Shown: positions 12,252 to 24,300, numbered from the stretch's first letter. The stretch: DNA of 64,000 bases from Macrotrachela quadricornifera (GCA_022393335.1 JAJEKB010021331.1:718668-782667), one strand, 5' to 3'. The notes: generated from the sequence alone by a model not told the origin. Numbers and translations are program-made.

Positions 12252-14330
12252 ATGAACGATCAAAATATCGAATTGAAAAATCATATGAATAATTCTTCAC
12301 ATTATCGAAAGAAAGTAACGCCAATGACATCTAACCAGACAAGTCATTTTTCAGGATTAGTTACAATGATCAAACAACATCCTTTTCGTTTTTTTACGAC
12401 ACTCATCATTACTATTGCTCTGCTATCGGTGACCATTACATGTATTGCTGTCTTTGTACCAAAACGAGGATCAACAGTGCCAAGTAAGTAATCATCTATG
12501 AGATCATATTTGTCTTGAATGATGTCGTCACAGCAGTAGACTAAAATGAACATTTTTCAACTTCACTATAAAAGCTCTTTTTCGATATTCTTTTATTTGT
12601 TTCTTTCAGTTTCATCACATTCATCCACTTTCATCACAACACAAGTTCTCATGCGCGATGGTATCAAACTCACTGTAGATTACTTTGCTGTTCCCCAAAA
12701 TGAAAAACTTCCAGTTATTCTCGAATTGACTCCTTATGGACGTGGTCCTCAAGGTTTTAACTATCGTTCTGAAGCATCATTTTGGTATTCTCATGGATAT
12801 ATCTTTGTCATTGGTGATTGTCGTGGTACTGGAGATTCTGAAGGAGAGATGATATTCTTGGCTAGAGAAGGTGAAGATGGCTATGATCTTGTTGAATGGA
12901 TTGCAAAACAATCATGGTCAAATGGTCGCATAGCTATGCGTGGATCATCTTATACTGGAACTAATCAATGGTTTGTGGCTAAAGAACAACCACCACATCT
13001 ACTGTGTATCACGCCTAGTGCAACAACTGGAAGGCAAATGGAAGATATCCCTTATTTAAATGGTGCTTTTAGTCTCAATTGGGCAATCACTTGGATTAGT
13101 GGAAGTCTCAATGCTCAATGGTCCAAGCCCATCACTCCACCTAATCTAAATGCTACTTCTTGGTTAAATCATCGCCCATTGTTTACAATGGATGTCTATA
13201 CAACAGGTCGTGAACTCCCTCTCTATCGAACATTTCTTGATCATCCGACTTATGATGATTTTTGGCGTGCAATGGATTTCACTGCTAATGATTTTTCCAA
13301 GATCACCATACCAGCTCTTGCATTTACTGGATGGTATGATGGAACTATGTATGGAACAATATGGCGTTTCCAAGAAGCTCGTCGTTATTCACCGAGTCGT
13401 GCTGATCAGTTTCTTATTGTTGGTCCTTATACTCATACGAATGCACCGGATGGTGGCTATGATTTTTCTACGGGTGAACCGATGTTATCAGTAGGTGATC
13501 TTCCTGTACCATTGAATGGCATATTACCAGGTTTGAATATGACTCGAGAGTTTTATGATTGGTGTTTGAAAGATGGTAGACGACCATCGTGGCAACCTGT
13601 TCGAATCTTTATTACTGGAACTAATCGATGGATGACATCAGATCAATTTCCACCTTCTCAAGTTCATCGACAATCATTATTTTTAACAAGTGATGGACAT
13701 GCTAATAGTATCAAAGGAAATGGTCATCTTCAATGGGAACTTATAACAAAACAATCAGTTGACTCATATATTTATGATCCAACGAAACCATTGATGATGC
13801 AAAATTATCTTAAATCATTGACGTCACCTGTTGATATTAATCCTCTTCTGCATCGAGATGATGTTTTAGTTTACACTACAATACCTTTAACTCATCCACT
13901 CACTGTTGTTGGTGATGTGACTCTTGAATTAAAAATCTCCAGTTCTGTAAGAGACACTGATTTCGTCATGGAACTGATGGATGTTATGCCTGATGGTCGT
14001 TCGATTAAACTTGGCTCAAAAAGTGCTAGTCAGCTTCGGACACGTTATCGAGATGGATATGATCGTGAAGTATTGATGATACCTGATAAAACTTATCTCA
14101 TACGTATTGAACTACATGAAATTGGTCATACCTTTCTTCCTCAACATCAGATTCGACTATCAATCACTAGTAGTTTCTATCCCTGGATTAGTGCTAATCC
14201 TAATACTGGTCAACCTATTGCTATCGATCTGCAGACACCTATTGTTGCCAATCAGACTATTCATTATGATCCCAATGAACCATCACGACTTATTCTCTTC
14301 ATCTTGGATGATCCAACATTTGATCCATGA
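12252..14330 (+). CDS. Membrane-anchored CocE/NonD (peptidase S15-type) alpha/beta hydrolase, two exons
   Basis: Exon 1 (12252-12483) gives a cytoplasmic tail and a transmembrane helix at residues 47-69. A 126-bp intron (GTAAGT...TTCTTTCAG) joins A|TT to exon 2 (12610-14330); total 650 residues. The ectodomain matches the X-Pro dipeptidyl-peptidase/cocaine-esterase family. The nucleophile elbow RGSSYTG puts Ser at about residue 191. Asp321 lies in GWYDG and His353 in GPYTHTN, so the triad is complete. The C-terminal third (from about residue 500) is the family's jelly-roll domain. Known members cleave esters, amides or X-Pro peptides; the substrate here is unknown. The family is mainly bacterial, so transfer followed by gain of an intron and anchor exon is likely. 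AATAAA occurs at 14450. Confidence 0.9.
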
Positions 14331-15649
14331 AGACAAATCTGACGGAATCATTTATATACTTCTATTATTTCTAACTATCTTGCTTATCTGTGCTCTTCTT
14401 CATCGAATTCAATATTTTAGAGTATATAAGCATCATTTATCTTTTGAAAAATAAAATATCAATCGATCATTGCAGATAATATTTGTAACGTTCAAAATGT
14501 ATTCGTAAAACTAACTTCTTCGGATAACATATCAGTTCAGACTTGTTACCTTTGAAACTCTGAAAAACAGTAATGCTTTTTATCTGATTTAATGGCTTTT
14601 AATAATTCTTCACTACTTAATCTATATTTATATGATCTAGTACATGATAAGGTAGAATTCAAACGTATTTTTAATTCAGCGAATATCAGCTCTCTTATCA
14701 CAGTAATTCTTTTATCATTTATTAAATATTTTATATGTAAAAATGTCAATTCAATGTAAGTGTTGATGCAAAGTAATGAATACAAAAAATAAATAAGTTT
14801 CTTAAAATTTGATTATTCAATGAGAAAACATAAGTGTGTCCATAATTAATCAGATCTTGTTATTTTGTTGCCTGTTAAATAGTCATTATCAGCTTCTTTT
14901 CTATCATTAAACACATTCACTACTGCTATGTCATTTTACTTTCTAATAAATGTTTGAATTTGATCTGACAAGTTTTAATATGTTGATTTTATTCTTGTCA
15001 ATTCATCGAATAAATGATATTCATTTAAATCTTTTATTTTCAACATATCAGCACATTAAATAACTTCATTCTATGTTGAATTCACCAAAATAAGAATCAA
15101 TATACATTAAAATTTTATTTAAAAAATTAATAAATAGTAATTTTAACAAATTTTAAAATGTAGGAAACTTCAACACATTGAAAAAATTCTTTTATTTCTA
15201 TTGAACAATTTTCATATTGTTCGAAAAAGTATTTCTTTAACGGAACAAATAACTTCAACTAAACGTTCAATTGATAGATACAAACTCAACAACCGCAGTT
15301 TTATATGTTTCAAGATTATCTATAATAAAAAATATTTTAAATTACTATATTGAGCAAAAATTTCACGGTCACTTGCAAACATAAAAAATGTTTGCAAGTG
15401 ATCGCGAACTTTTAGCTTAACATAGTATCATCCCTTATTAATTTTTTTTTTCACTTTTAGTTGTGATCAAACTCTCATCAGTGCTTTGGTAATCTATAAT
15501 TGGTACGAATAGTGACTGGCACATGGTGTTCTGATTACGAACAGAGCAAACAATTGACATTTTTCGGGATTTCAGTGCATGTTTATATTTATTAAAAAGA
15601 GATAGACATATATCATTTATACAAGGCATAACTGTAATTAAGATATTTT
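14331..15649. other. 3' UTR and AT-rich spacer
   Basis: Just past the hydrolase stop, a shifted frame continues to 14454 and encodes a hydrophobic helix (IIYILLLFLTILLICALLHR) and a basic tail, ending at the poly-A signal. The rest is AT-rich with no recognised gene; the minus-strand frames at 14546-14785 and 15438-15629 match nothing I know. A hairpin lies at 15366-15404. Confidence 0.5.
15366..15404. repeat. Perfect short hairpin
   Basis: TCACTTGCAAACAT and ATGTTTGCAAGTGA form a perfect 14-bp stem around a 5-base A loop, extended by CG/CG pairs. It stands alone in AT-rich DNA. It could be the remains of a tiny inverted-repeat element or a structured RNA; no neighbouring gene uses it visibly. 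Confidence 0.7.
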
Positions 15650-16426
15650 AATATTTAAGTGCTAGTGAGAAGATCGACCATTATCAGCCAATCAGGAAAC
15701 ATTTGGATGTGTTTCGAACTGACGAAAAGCACATGATCAACTCCTTTTAGACCAAAATTTTGTAGTTCGAAGTGAATCTCTTGTTGGATAGATTCTCGAT
15801 CTTCTTCATCGACTTAATCGAATTTGTTAAAGACAATATCATAATGCAATTCGATTTCATCATACTTGAGTTTTCTTTGCCTGTTGTTTGAATGAGAATT
15901 AGAAGTCTTGTTCAACCTTTAAAGAATGAGATAGTTAATTTCATCATTTCGACCAGGAACATCTCAGAGTGTGTATTTTGTTCTTTGATAAGGTGTAATA
16001 GTGGTTGTTGTTTCACCAACACCTCCTTCAGCAACCTTCTGTCCAAGTAGGCTGTTAAGCATAGTGGATTTATCGGTAGATGTGATATCGAAGAAACCAA
16101 TATTATTGCCGACCATTTTTATCGGTTTAGTTTTTTGTGCTAACTCGATGAGAACTTTTTTTGCTTGTTCATCTTATTTGGTAAGAGATTCAAACGAATC
16201 AATCTTTTTGTTTTATTAATTCTTCGACTAATTTATTGAAGTTTTTGAGAAGTTCACTATGTTATTCACGATAATGACGCAGTTCTTCAAGCAATGCAGT
16301 ATTGTCTCTATGTATATGAAAGATATGTCATTAGAAAATATCTGTTGATTCAACTGTACTGTTCTCAGCTATAAAACGATTAGATGACAAGTCTGTTTCC
16401 ATAAGAAATTTTAGCCAATTCGACAT
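15650..16426 (-). pseudogene. P-loop GTPase pseudogene with coiled-coil N-terminus
   Basis: ATG at 16426 opens MSNWLKFLMETDL, followed by a helical Glu/Leu-rich stretch (LLEELRHYRE, LVEELIKQK). The G-domain then reads in order: a degenerate P-loop ending DKSTMLNSLLGQ (the glycine before K is replaced by Asp), GGVGETTTTITPY (switch I), DVPGRND (G3, DxxG) and VFNKFD (G4). It ends with GLKGVDH and DWLIMVD blocks. At least four in-frame stops and a frame change after G3 make it dead. The order G1-G3-G4 is that of TRAFAC-type GTPases such as septin/AIG1/Era-like proteins; the exact family is not settled. A second, shorter copy lies inverted at 17728-18105. Confidence 0.75.
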
Positions 16427-17727
16427 TTTCAAAAAGTAAATCAAAACTGAGAAGGTCAGTTATTCAGACAGAAATGTTTTAGATTCTCTAAAGATTATTA
16501 CATTTATTAAATGGAAATAGTTCGATTTTCGAAAGTCATTCTATCTCAGAAACAAAGACATAGTCTAGTCTATATATGTCCCCCTTTACTATAATCAGCA
16601 TATCTAGACTAAAATAAAATTCTTCAAATGATGTATGTATTGTTCTGTAGTTGTCGAATACGTACAAAATATTTTTGATAGTATTGTTTAGACAAATAAC
16701 CTTATCAAAATTATATTGTTTTAAGCAATCTGATGAAAAACATTTGAAGGAAATTCTTTTCTAGATATATTTAATGATATTCATTATTGACGATTTCAAA
16801 GAATTCAATTATCGACCTAACTTTGAGCGGCCACCGAACAAACTCTGGACTACTTGAGTTGCTAAGGGTATCCATGGTATGAACGCCGCCATATCTAAAT
16901 GTATATTGAATTGAAAACTGGTGTATTGATCGAATGTGATTTTTTATCAAGAAAATATCAACTAATATATAGAAGTAGGACAATATTCTGTTGAGTAACA
17001 AGCGTTGGATGTATAAAATCCTGTAACTTTACATCACGCTTGTGTTCGTATTATATGATTCGTCAACAAATATTAGTTGAAATCTGTAGAATACAACTAA
17101 AACAGCTAAAATCAGAGTTGATTCAATTAGTTAACAGATAGAATTTGTTGAAGACACGAGAAACTCGATGTTTGAAGTATGAACTTCTATAATGTTTCGT
17201 AGTTATTTCAATATTTGGTGGCGACAAAGTGGCTTAGTCATGAGATCGCTATCGAAGATTTTAGAACATTCTACAACTGCTCACTTGAAATGTGTCCAGT
17301 AGAACTCACTGAACAAAACTTAAGAATGTAAGTCTTTTATGAAACAGATGACTTGACATAATTAATTCAACTCTGATTCATGTTCTTCTATGTATTTTCC
17401 AGAGATTTCAATTAATATTTCTCTATGAGTCATAACATAAGTAGGATCTATGGGTTATGTCCTTTCGATGTAAACTATCCTATGAATAATCTGATGATAT
17501 TTATTGACCGTCGATATTTTTCTGGTAGAAGGAGAAGAAAGTCATTATTATTTATTGAGATGCGATGATCACTGAATAATATTAGTCAAGGAGATCGAGT
17601 TCGCCAATCGAATTGAGAAAATGTAGTAATACATGAACGACTTGATCAACATGATGCACGATCACAAGACAATCATATTAAAAGAGAGATGGTTTTTGAA
17701 AACTATTCACAATTTGAGAAGAATCGT
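16427..17727. other. Spacer between the two inverted GTPase relics
   Basis: AT-rich, no recognisable gene. The spacer itself did not look palindromic by eye, so the two GTPase copies were probably not produced by one simple inverted duplication. Confidence 0.45.
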
Positions 17728-18105
17728 CAACCACTATTACACCTTATCAAAGAACATAATACACACTTTGGGATGTTCATGGTCGAAATGATGAACTCAC
17801 CTATTTCACTATGGAATATATTGCATTTTTTAAAGGTTTAACAAAACGTCTAATTCTTATTCAAGCAACAGTCAAAGAAAACTCAAGTATGATGAAATCG
17901 GATTGCATTAGGATATTGTCTTTAACAAATTCGATAAAGAAGATCGAGAATCTTATCCAACAATAGATTCGTTCTGAAATACAAATTCTCAATTTGAAAG
18001 GAGTCGATCATTTATTTTTTGTCAGCAAAAAACATCCTCAAATGTTTACTGATTGAAATTTTATGGTCGATTATTTGAAACATTCGAAAGATTGAACAAT
18101 AAATC
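17728..18105 (+). pseudogene. Truncated second copy of the GTPase gene
   Basis: The plus strand repeats the switch I to C-terminal part of the pseudogene at 15650-16426, in inverted orientation. CAACCACTATTACACC is identical in both. A frame reads TLWDVHGRNDE (G3 region with Pro replaced by His), FTMEYIAFFKGLTKRLI and, after frame changes, the NKFDK-type G4 region, GVDHLFFVS and MVDYLKH. The P-loop half is absent. Where the other copy has lost the FTMEYIAFFKGLT block, this one keeps it, so the two decayed independently from a common parent. Confidence 0.75.
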
Positions 18106-18452
18106 TTTGAAAAGTATTAAATTGTAATGTCATATAGTTAAAAAAATAAAGACTTGTATTGTCAGAATGATGAATGATTTTGTTGCATCACAAAGTCTAG
18201 AAACAAATCATAATATTCTGAATAAGAACGCATCTATGACAAGCTCGTTTACAAATGATATACTGCTGTGATAGATCTTGCAGGATGAAGATGTCATTTT
18301 TATTTCATTTCTATCTAATGGTTCAAAGAAAATAAGAAGAAAAGATTCTTGTTTCGTTTTATAATTTGATAAGAAATGAATAAAATTGTCGAAAAACAAA
18401 AAAAGAATTACGAGGTCAAGTAATTGATCATTCGAACCCAATCAGAAAATTT

Positions 18453-18734
18453 TTATGGATTGTGAGCGCTAATACACCATTCACTATGAACACGCTTGAA
18501 TTGCCCACCTGAAATTTCTTCTGAAATTTGATTTAAAAAAGATACTCGTTCTTCTAATTCAATTGAATCAAAGGACGGGGACGGATTGGTCCACGAATCG
18601 ACCCTAAATGGAAGGCATGCTGCAGCCTTCTTCCATATTAGAATTTCTGTTCTCCCCTTTAACACTAAATTAATTTCGATGTGTATAGACGATTTTCTAA
18701 AACACTTCATAGTGTATCTAGAAACATCGGCCAT
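18453..18734 (-). other. Unrecognised 93-residue open frame
   Basis: ATG at 18734 opens MADVSRYTMKCFRKSS and runs to a stop at 18453. Composition is protein-like (balanced, with Trp and Cys; ends EWCISAHNP). No family is recognised, no splice sites were worked out, and no second copy is visible in the window. It may be an exon or a transposon fragment. Confidence 0.2.
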
Positions 18735-19006
18735 TAGCTCTTTCACAGCAGCTTCATCTTACGGGAGACGGAAAGATGAGCACAAGGAAAGATAAGCACT
18801 GAATAATTGGGCACATCGTTAATTATCAAAAGAAAGAGCAATGTGTTGCGTTTCTTAATTGGATGTAACCAAAATGACAATCGAAAGAATGTAAATGAAA
18901 CAATTGGATCTAGGAACTGTGTCAATGTAAGCCTAACAGTCTAAATTTTGTCAGATGTATAAAATTATGTTAACGCTGTATGTAATCATCATTGACCAGT
19001 GTAACA

Positions 19007-19279
19007 ATGTTTAAAATCACTCAAAACGGTACAATTAAACAACGACTACGACTCGAACTTGATGGTTTTTCCTACGTCAAGGAACGAACGACCAATGAAA
19101 AAATCTATTGATGATGTACCAATTACAATTCTGATAATTGCCATACTCGTTTACTTGCATGTTTAGAATCGGTAAAAATCCCCAAACCACTCAACGAACA
19201 TACTTGTAAATTCGATGGAACGGAAAATCAGTCCCGTATTTTTTCGCAACAAGTCACTGATCATGCACTTAAAACTTAA
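19007..19279 (+). pseudogene. FLYWCH-type zinc-finger relic
   Basis: From ATG at 19007 the frame gives LDGFSYVKERTTNEKIY, two adjacent stops (19109-19114), then CTNYNSDNCHTRL and LNEHTCKFDGTEN. This is the FLYWCH order: F-x-Y, W (lost at the stops), C...C, H...H-x-C. The tandem TGATGA most likely replaces a Trp-Arg pair. FLYWCH domains in invertebrates often precede a MULE-type transposase; none follows here, so it is a truncated relic. Confidence 0.65.
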
Positions 19280-19562
19280 GAAACGCCAAACACAACCAGT
19301 TTTCAATACAGCTCGATTCGATCGCTTACAATATTACCTTGTAATTTCTTTCTTTTTTGTAAACAAAATTTATGACTTACTTAATTTAATTTGTCTCTGT
19401 GTTACAATAATTGGAATGTGTGTCTAATTAGTCGATGTTTATCTTTCTTGTGCTCAACTTTCGCCAATCCCAACCTGCTCCCGTCCTTTGTTATTGATAC
19501 TATAAGTAGATAATAGAAATGGTTTTGAAGAATTTGTTGTATTATCTTCTCACACTAAATAA

Positions 19563-20045
19563 AAGTGTGTCGCGTTTTACGACACGTTAGAACGTGACAC
19601 GAGGTGCTCACTGCGACACATTTCTTCCAGCAGAGCCACGACATGTTTTTGTGTGATACATTCAATACATTCCCCGGCACGTAGTTTTTTTCTTGTTCCA
19701 AGAATCGATTTACTTGTATATTTTTATAGCTTAATTCGAATTAGAGTTACCTATACTTGTATTTGAAGACGATCGGACCGTAAGATCTAACCATCCAGAG
19801 ATCCTTAGATGTCGATAGAATCACTTCGAGGTAGTCTACTTTTTATCAGTCAACAACCTCTCGAGAAATTTTCGAATAATAAAGAGTCGCGAAATAACTA
19901 AAAAAAGATATATGAAAATGTATAAATTTAGTACATTTAATCGTCTCGGTTGTATGTATCTTCACACGCGACACAAAACGGTGAATGAATAGTTGACCTA
20001 TAGACTACGACACATCACAAGTGCGACACATAAACACAACACATT
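19563..20045. repeat. GACAC-rich repeat region, possible MITE
   Basis: The motif CGACAC or its complement occurs about eight times (for example GTGTGTCGCG at 19566, ACGACACG, GCGACACA, CGCGACACA, GTGCGACACA near 20021). The outer copies are in inverted order, as expected for a small DNA element with CG-rich subterminal repeats. Exact termini and target duplication could not be fixed. Confidence 0.45.
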
Positions 20046-20069
20046 TTATTTTATTATACTGTTGATATA

Positions 20070-20630
20070 CAGGGTGGTCTAAAAGTCCTGTAATAATAAG
20101 ATATTGGGATATCTCCGCCGGATGTCGACCAAACGAACTGACATTTTTTACCAGTGATAAAAGTATATTCAAAGTTTATATCCATAAAGACGTATCTAGA
20201 GAGACCCTTGTCTAAGTATCACTATAGACTCTAACACAAAAATTTGACTCTTTCACAGACAGGAAAAAAACAGTAGACAGAGTAGTGCAAAAGTCATTTT
20301 GCCGAATAAAAAATTGAATATTTCCATTACGGCTTGAGCAGACAAGCTGATTTTTTTCCCAGTGATAGATGCATGTCCAAACTTTATAATAATAAAGACA
20401 CACCTAGAAAAACCCTTTGCTGAGTATATTGTTTTTTTCTATCTGTGAAAAAATCAAATTTTTATGTTGAGGCCAATAGTGATATTCAATCAGAAGTCTC
20501 TTTAGGTATGTCTTCCTAGATATAAACTTTGAGTATACTTTTATTACTGGTAAAAGTTTCAGCTCGTTTGATCGGCATCTGGTTGAGATATCTCAATTTC
20601 TTATCGCCGCAAGACTTTTGGGACACTCTG
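20070..20630. mobile_element. Tc1/mariner-type MITE with a nested half-copy
   Basis: The inverted ends start CAGGGTGGTCTAAAAGTCCT at 20070 and its mirror ...CTTTTGGGACACTCTG ends at 20630; both are flanked by TATA, so a TA duplication is likely. Similarity between arms runs about 130 bp (GATATCTC, ACCAGTGATAAAAGTAT, AAAGTTTATAT). Inside, from about 20278, a degenerate direct copy of the left arm recurs (GTGCAAAAGTCATTTTG, CAGTGATAGATGC), flanked by a second inverted pair (AAAAATTTGACT / AATCAAATTTTT). It has no coding capacity. Confidence 0.85.
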
Positions 20631-20649
20631 TATATAAATTATGTATCTA

Positions 20650-20830
20650 TAATTATATCAAGAAACTTTAAAGTAGTTCAAAGTTGCTTAAACTCATTTA
20701 AAATACTTCAAAGTATCCAAAGTAACTCTAAGGAGATTTAAGCAGCCTAAAGTGATCAAAATACGTGCTACGAAATTCATTTAAAGTTTTTCAAAATAAC
20801 GAAAAATAACTTCAAGTTCAAAAGTCCACT
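20650..20830. repeat. Degenerate TTCAAAGTA-type short repeat
   Basis: Variants of TTCAAAGT/TTTAAAG recur about every 10-20 bases (TTTAAAGTAG, TTCAAAGTTG, TTCAAAGTAT, TCCAAAGTAA, CTAAAGTGAT). Cryptic simple-sequence DNA, not a gene. Confidence 0.5.
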
Positions 20831-21040
20831 GTTTCTCCTTTGATGAGTTATTCACATTGGATATTGAATGAATTCAAACAAATTTCAGAGTTTATTAGCT
20901 ACGTTTTCGCCAGTCCATCGTGTTCCACACATATTAATCGTTTTTTTATAACTGTGCTGAAATACTATATAATACATCAATATTCACAAAACTACTTAAT
21001 TATAAGTTGATCATTTTATTTCATAGAAAGATTCTCTCAA

Positions 21041-21364
21041 TTAATCCATACGAAAAACCATTTTTAGCGGATGAGTAGCAGGTGTTCGATCTTCGTTGAA
21101 TTCGACCAGCTCAGCCATGTATGCCCACCATCGTTGCATGACTTCAGTGTGACGCAATGTATCGTTAGATGCACTACTGACGGAGGAAGCCTTGTAAATT
21201 GCAAACAATGTTGAAGTTTGTTCGTCGAGAAAAATTGAAAAGTCGGAAAAACCATGTTCATGAAGTAACTCGACAACTTCAGGCCAAATTTCGTCATGTC
21301 TCCGTTTATATTCCTCGGCAGCGTTTGGTTTCAGTTTCATCGTGTAGGCCACTCTATTTGCCAT
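21041..21364 (-). CDS. rhaM: L-rhamnose mutarotase
   Basis: A 107-residue single-exon protein. The start at 21364 (MANRVAYTMKLKPN) is preferred over the longer frame because it matches the family's N-terminus and length (E. coli RhaM has 104 residues). Hallmarks are EEYKRRHDEIWPEV (Tyr19 and His23, matching catalytic Tyr18/His22 of E. coli), the Trp pair QRWWAYM at residues 77-83, and a FSIFLDEQ strand. The enzyme interconverts alpha- and beta-L-rhamnose in the cytosol. The family is widespread in bacteria and scattered in eukaryotes, so an origin by transfer is plausible but not proven. No kinase, aldolase or isomerase of the pathway is nearby. A poly-A signal (AATAAA, minus strand) lies at 21020-21015, about 20 bp after the stop. 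Confidence 0.9.
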   Translation of the reverse strand: MANRVAYTMKLKPNAAEEYKRRHDEIWPEVVELLHEHGFSDFSIFLDEQTSTLFAIYKASSVSSASNDTLRHTEVMQRWWAYMAELVEFNEDRTPATHPLKMVFRMD

Positions 21365-24300
21365 TCTATGCTCACTTCTCCTAATGAATGCAAGAATAAC
21401 GCACATCAGTAGAGATGTGCTTTTATCTATACTACTGATAAGAAGTAAAAGAGGAGAAACAACCACGCTCCAGTTTGAAAAAATAGGGCTTTATACAATC
21501 ATAACATAGTAATTAGTTGATATGCACATATTCAAAGAGATGAGATGTGGAGATGAATGTAATCAGATTAATTCTACTCCAAGAACTTAATTCCATAATT
21601 TTTCTAAATTATATACCTGTGTCACATACTCGTTGGTGATTAAGTGTTTGATATGAACGAATATTAATTTAAAACAGAGATAAATGGCCTCAGTCAATCA
21701 ATAAATCACTACAACATCGAATAGTTGTATCATCTGATGCGATCTCTCAGGGAAAACCGCAGATGCTATTACTCTACTTGACTCTGCTTCAAGTCAGTTC
21801 TTTAAGAACTATTTAGACAGATCAGTTTGAGGGAAAAACGAGAATATTCAGAACTCCATGTGGTTTCTAGTGATTTCATATGGCTCAACTCGACTACAAG
21901 GGACTGGAGTCTGCCGATTATCCTTTGATGACACCTCTTGTAACAGTAATATCCGATGGGAATAGTGATTCCAAGTTAATGCACATTAATTATGCTTTAA
22001 AAATGCAAGTAGCGTTCATCCTACGGATTCATAGGCCCTTTTCTGAAAGAACAACACTTTATTATGAATTAGAAAAAGTCTACGATTGTCTCATAGGATG
22101 TTTAATACTGAAGATAATTTCGGAACGAAATATCTTATTTAATCATGATTTTTTCTTTTAATCATTAAATAAATATATACAATGCGGAAGGAATAAAAGA
22201 GATAGAACAGACAAACACTTATTATCTATCAATGAGTGATTTTAGCTTTGAAACTCAGAAAATATGAGTAGTGATGATAAATATTCTCGCACCTATATCT
22301 TAGCACACAAAAGTTGTGGTACGAGTATAAGAGTTTAATATGAAATAATGAAAAGATGATAGAAATCATTTAATGCCAATATATGTTCCAGAAAAGGGTC
22401 TGTTAATTAAATAAGATGAAGCAAGTAGAAGAAAAGAAAGGCAAAAATGTACGCTCGATTGCTTAACCCATTTCAGTTACATAATAGAAAAAATGCTACA
22501 TATCTTCTATGTTATGATCCAAATTTCCATACTAGATTAAATGATTTTTTCATCATTAGTTACAACCTTTTGTCAAAGTCGAAAGAGGACGATGTGTTAT
22601 ACAATTATCATTAATATTTTAAATTAAATTTTATAAATCTTTTTAATTTGTTTCGAGTAGGAAATCTGAAAAAAAAACGGTGGAGAAATTGTGCAACTGT
22701 CTGTATTCTGTTTGACAATAGTTGTCACAGGTAAATCTTTATGATTGTTATATCGAGTAGGTTACTGAAAAAATTTATGAAAAATTGTAGATTTATTCTC
22801 GATCTGTTTTAGGATAGGGAAAAAAGGAAGTTAAGACTAAATAAACGTTTATTCTGATTTTTTTTTTAGATATATGTCCGATCGCAAAGAAGGAAGAGAA
22901 AAGAAAAATGTTAAAATTTAAACAAGAAAAAGGAAAGTACGCTTAATTTAATGTTTTTGTCGTATTCATCTTGATAGAATTTGAATTTAATATAAAAACA
23001 TAGATGTTTCAGTGTTTATAAGTAAACTATATTGTTTCTACTTTAAGTACTTTTGTTGTATTAATATTATTTTTCTAACGATGTCGAAATATTGTACAGA
23101 CAAAGCTTTAAAAAGTAAACTATGTATAAATAAATGCTCAATTACATAAGCAGGTAAGCGACAAAGAGATGCCCATTTTTCTCATAACTTCATTTTTATT
23201 GGTTACTGCTCCATCCAAAGGCGTACATAAGGGAGCCAGTGGGCACCACAAACCCCTCCGGTTTAGGAAAAATTAATTGAAAATAACTTTGTCTCATGAA
23301 TGATTTGGCCCTTTGAGCTAAAGAAGGTCTCAATTGGATAGAAAACAGTTTTATCTTTAAAATTCATTACACTCAGGGAGTACGTTATGCGATAAAAAAG
23401 TATTATAAGCCAGCAAAGGCGTAAATTCAGCGATATAGCATATTTTGAGAGGGAGTATTTGGGCTTTTCTCACGTGATGCACTACGCCCTGTATTTCTTT
23501 GTTTCTGTAAGATATAAATCTCATTGCGATACACCCATTGTCACTGAATTGCAAGGAGAAAATACAGGCGTGCTAAGCTAGCATGGGTCACACAGTATGC
23601 GCCTATATCCGGTGATCACTGATTCTACTCTCAGAGTGATATAATATCTTTAAAAATCACAGAAATTTGAGTTTAGATTCGTGTCCAGCTTGGAAAACTT
23701 GGTAAGAAGAGTTATTTCCGAATGAATTTGTGTTTATGTCTAACAAGATTACGATCTAGAGCAACCTCATGAATTTATGAAAGATACATGATAGATACAA
23801 GCATCAGTATTTTTATAATAAATTACCTTTACTAATAGCTGTCGATTCGAGTTTTCACCTTTCGATAGTCTTTTCGATTAGCTACAACACCAAACATTTG
23901 GGAAACCCCAAAATGATTGCTCATCTGAGACATATCTAGGCAATTTCGTTTGTGGATAGAGTTTTTGTGCATTTTGGGACCTTGTTCAGGCAAATTTTAC
24001 TTAAAAAACTACGTTTTCATTCAAAACTAATATCATATTCGAAATCAGCGTTAAAAAAAAATTTTTTGTTATTTGGGTCTGATTGTTTCATCGATACTAA
24101 AAGACGATCGTATGCTGATAATATAAGACAAAATTTATTACATATGATTGAACTTTACTAACTTTTCCAATGTAAGCATTTAAATGCAAGCCATATCCAG
24201 ATTTAGGCTTCCAAATGTAAATTCAAACCAAATCCAAATTTTACTCGAGATTTGTTGCATTCCTACAAAGTTTTGCACCTTTCTTGCAGGAGCATTCGTT

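Noticed and set aside
20230..20403. Short frame within the mariner-type MITE
   Set aside because: Overlaps the internal arm copy; no transposase motif.
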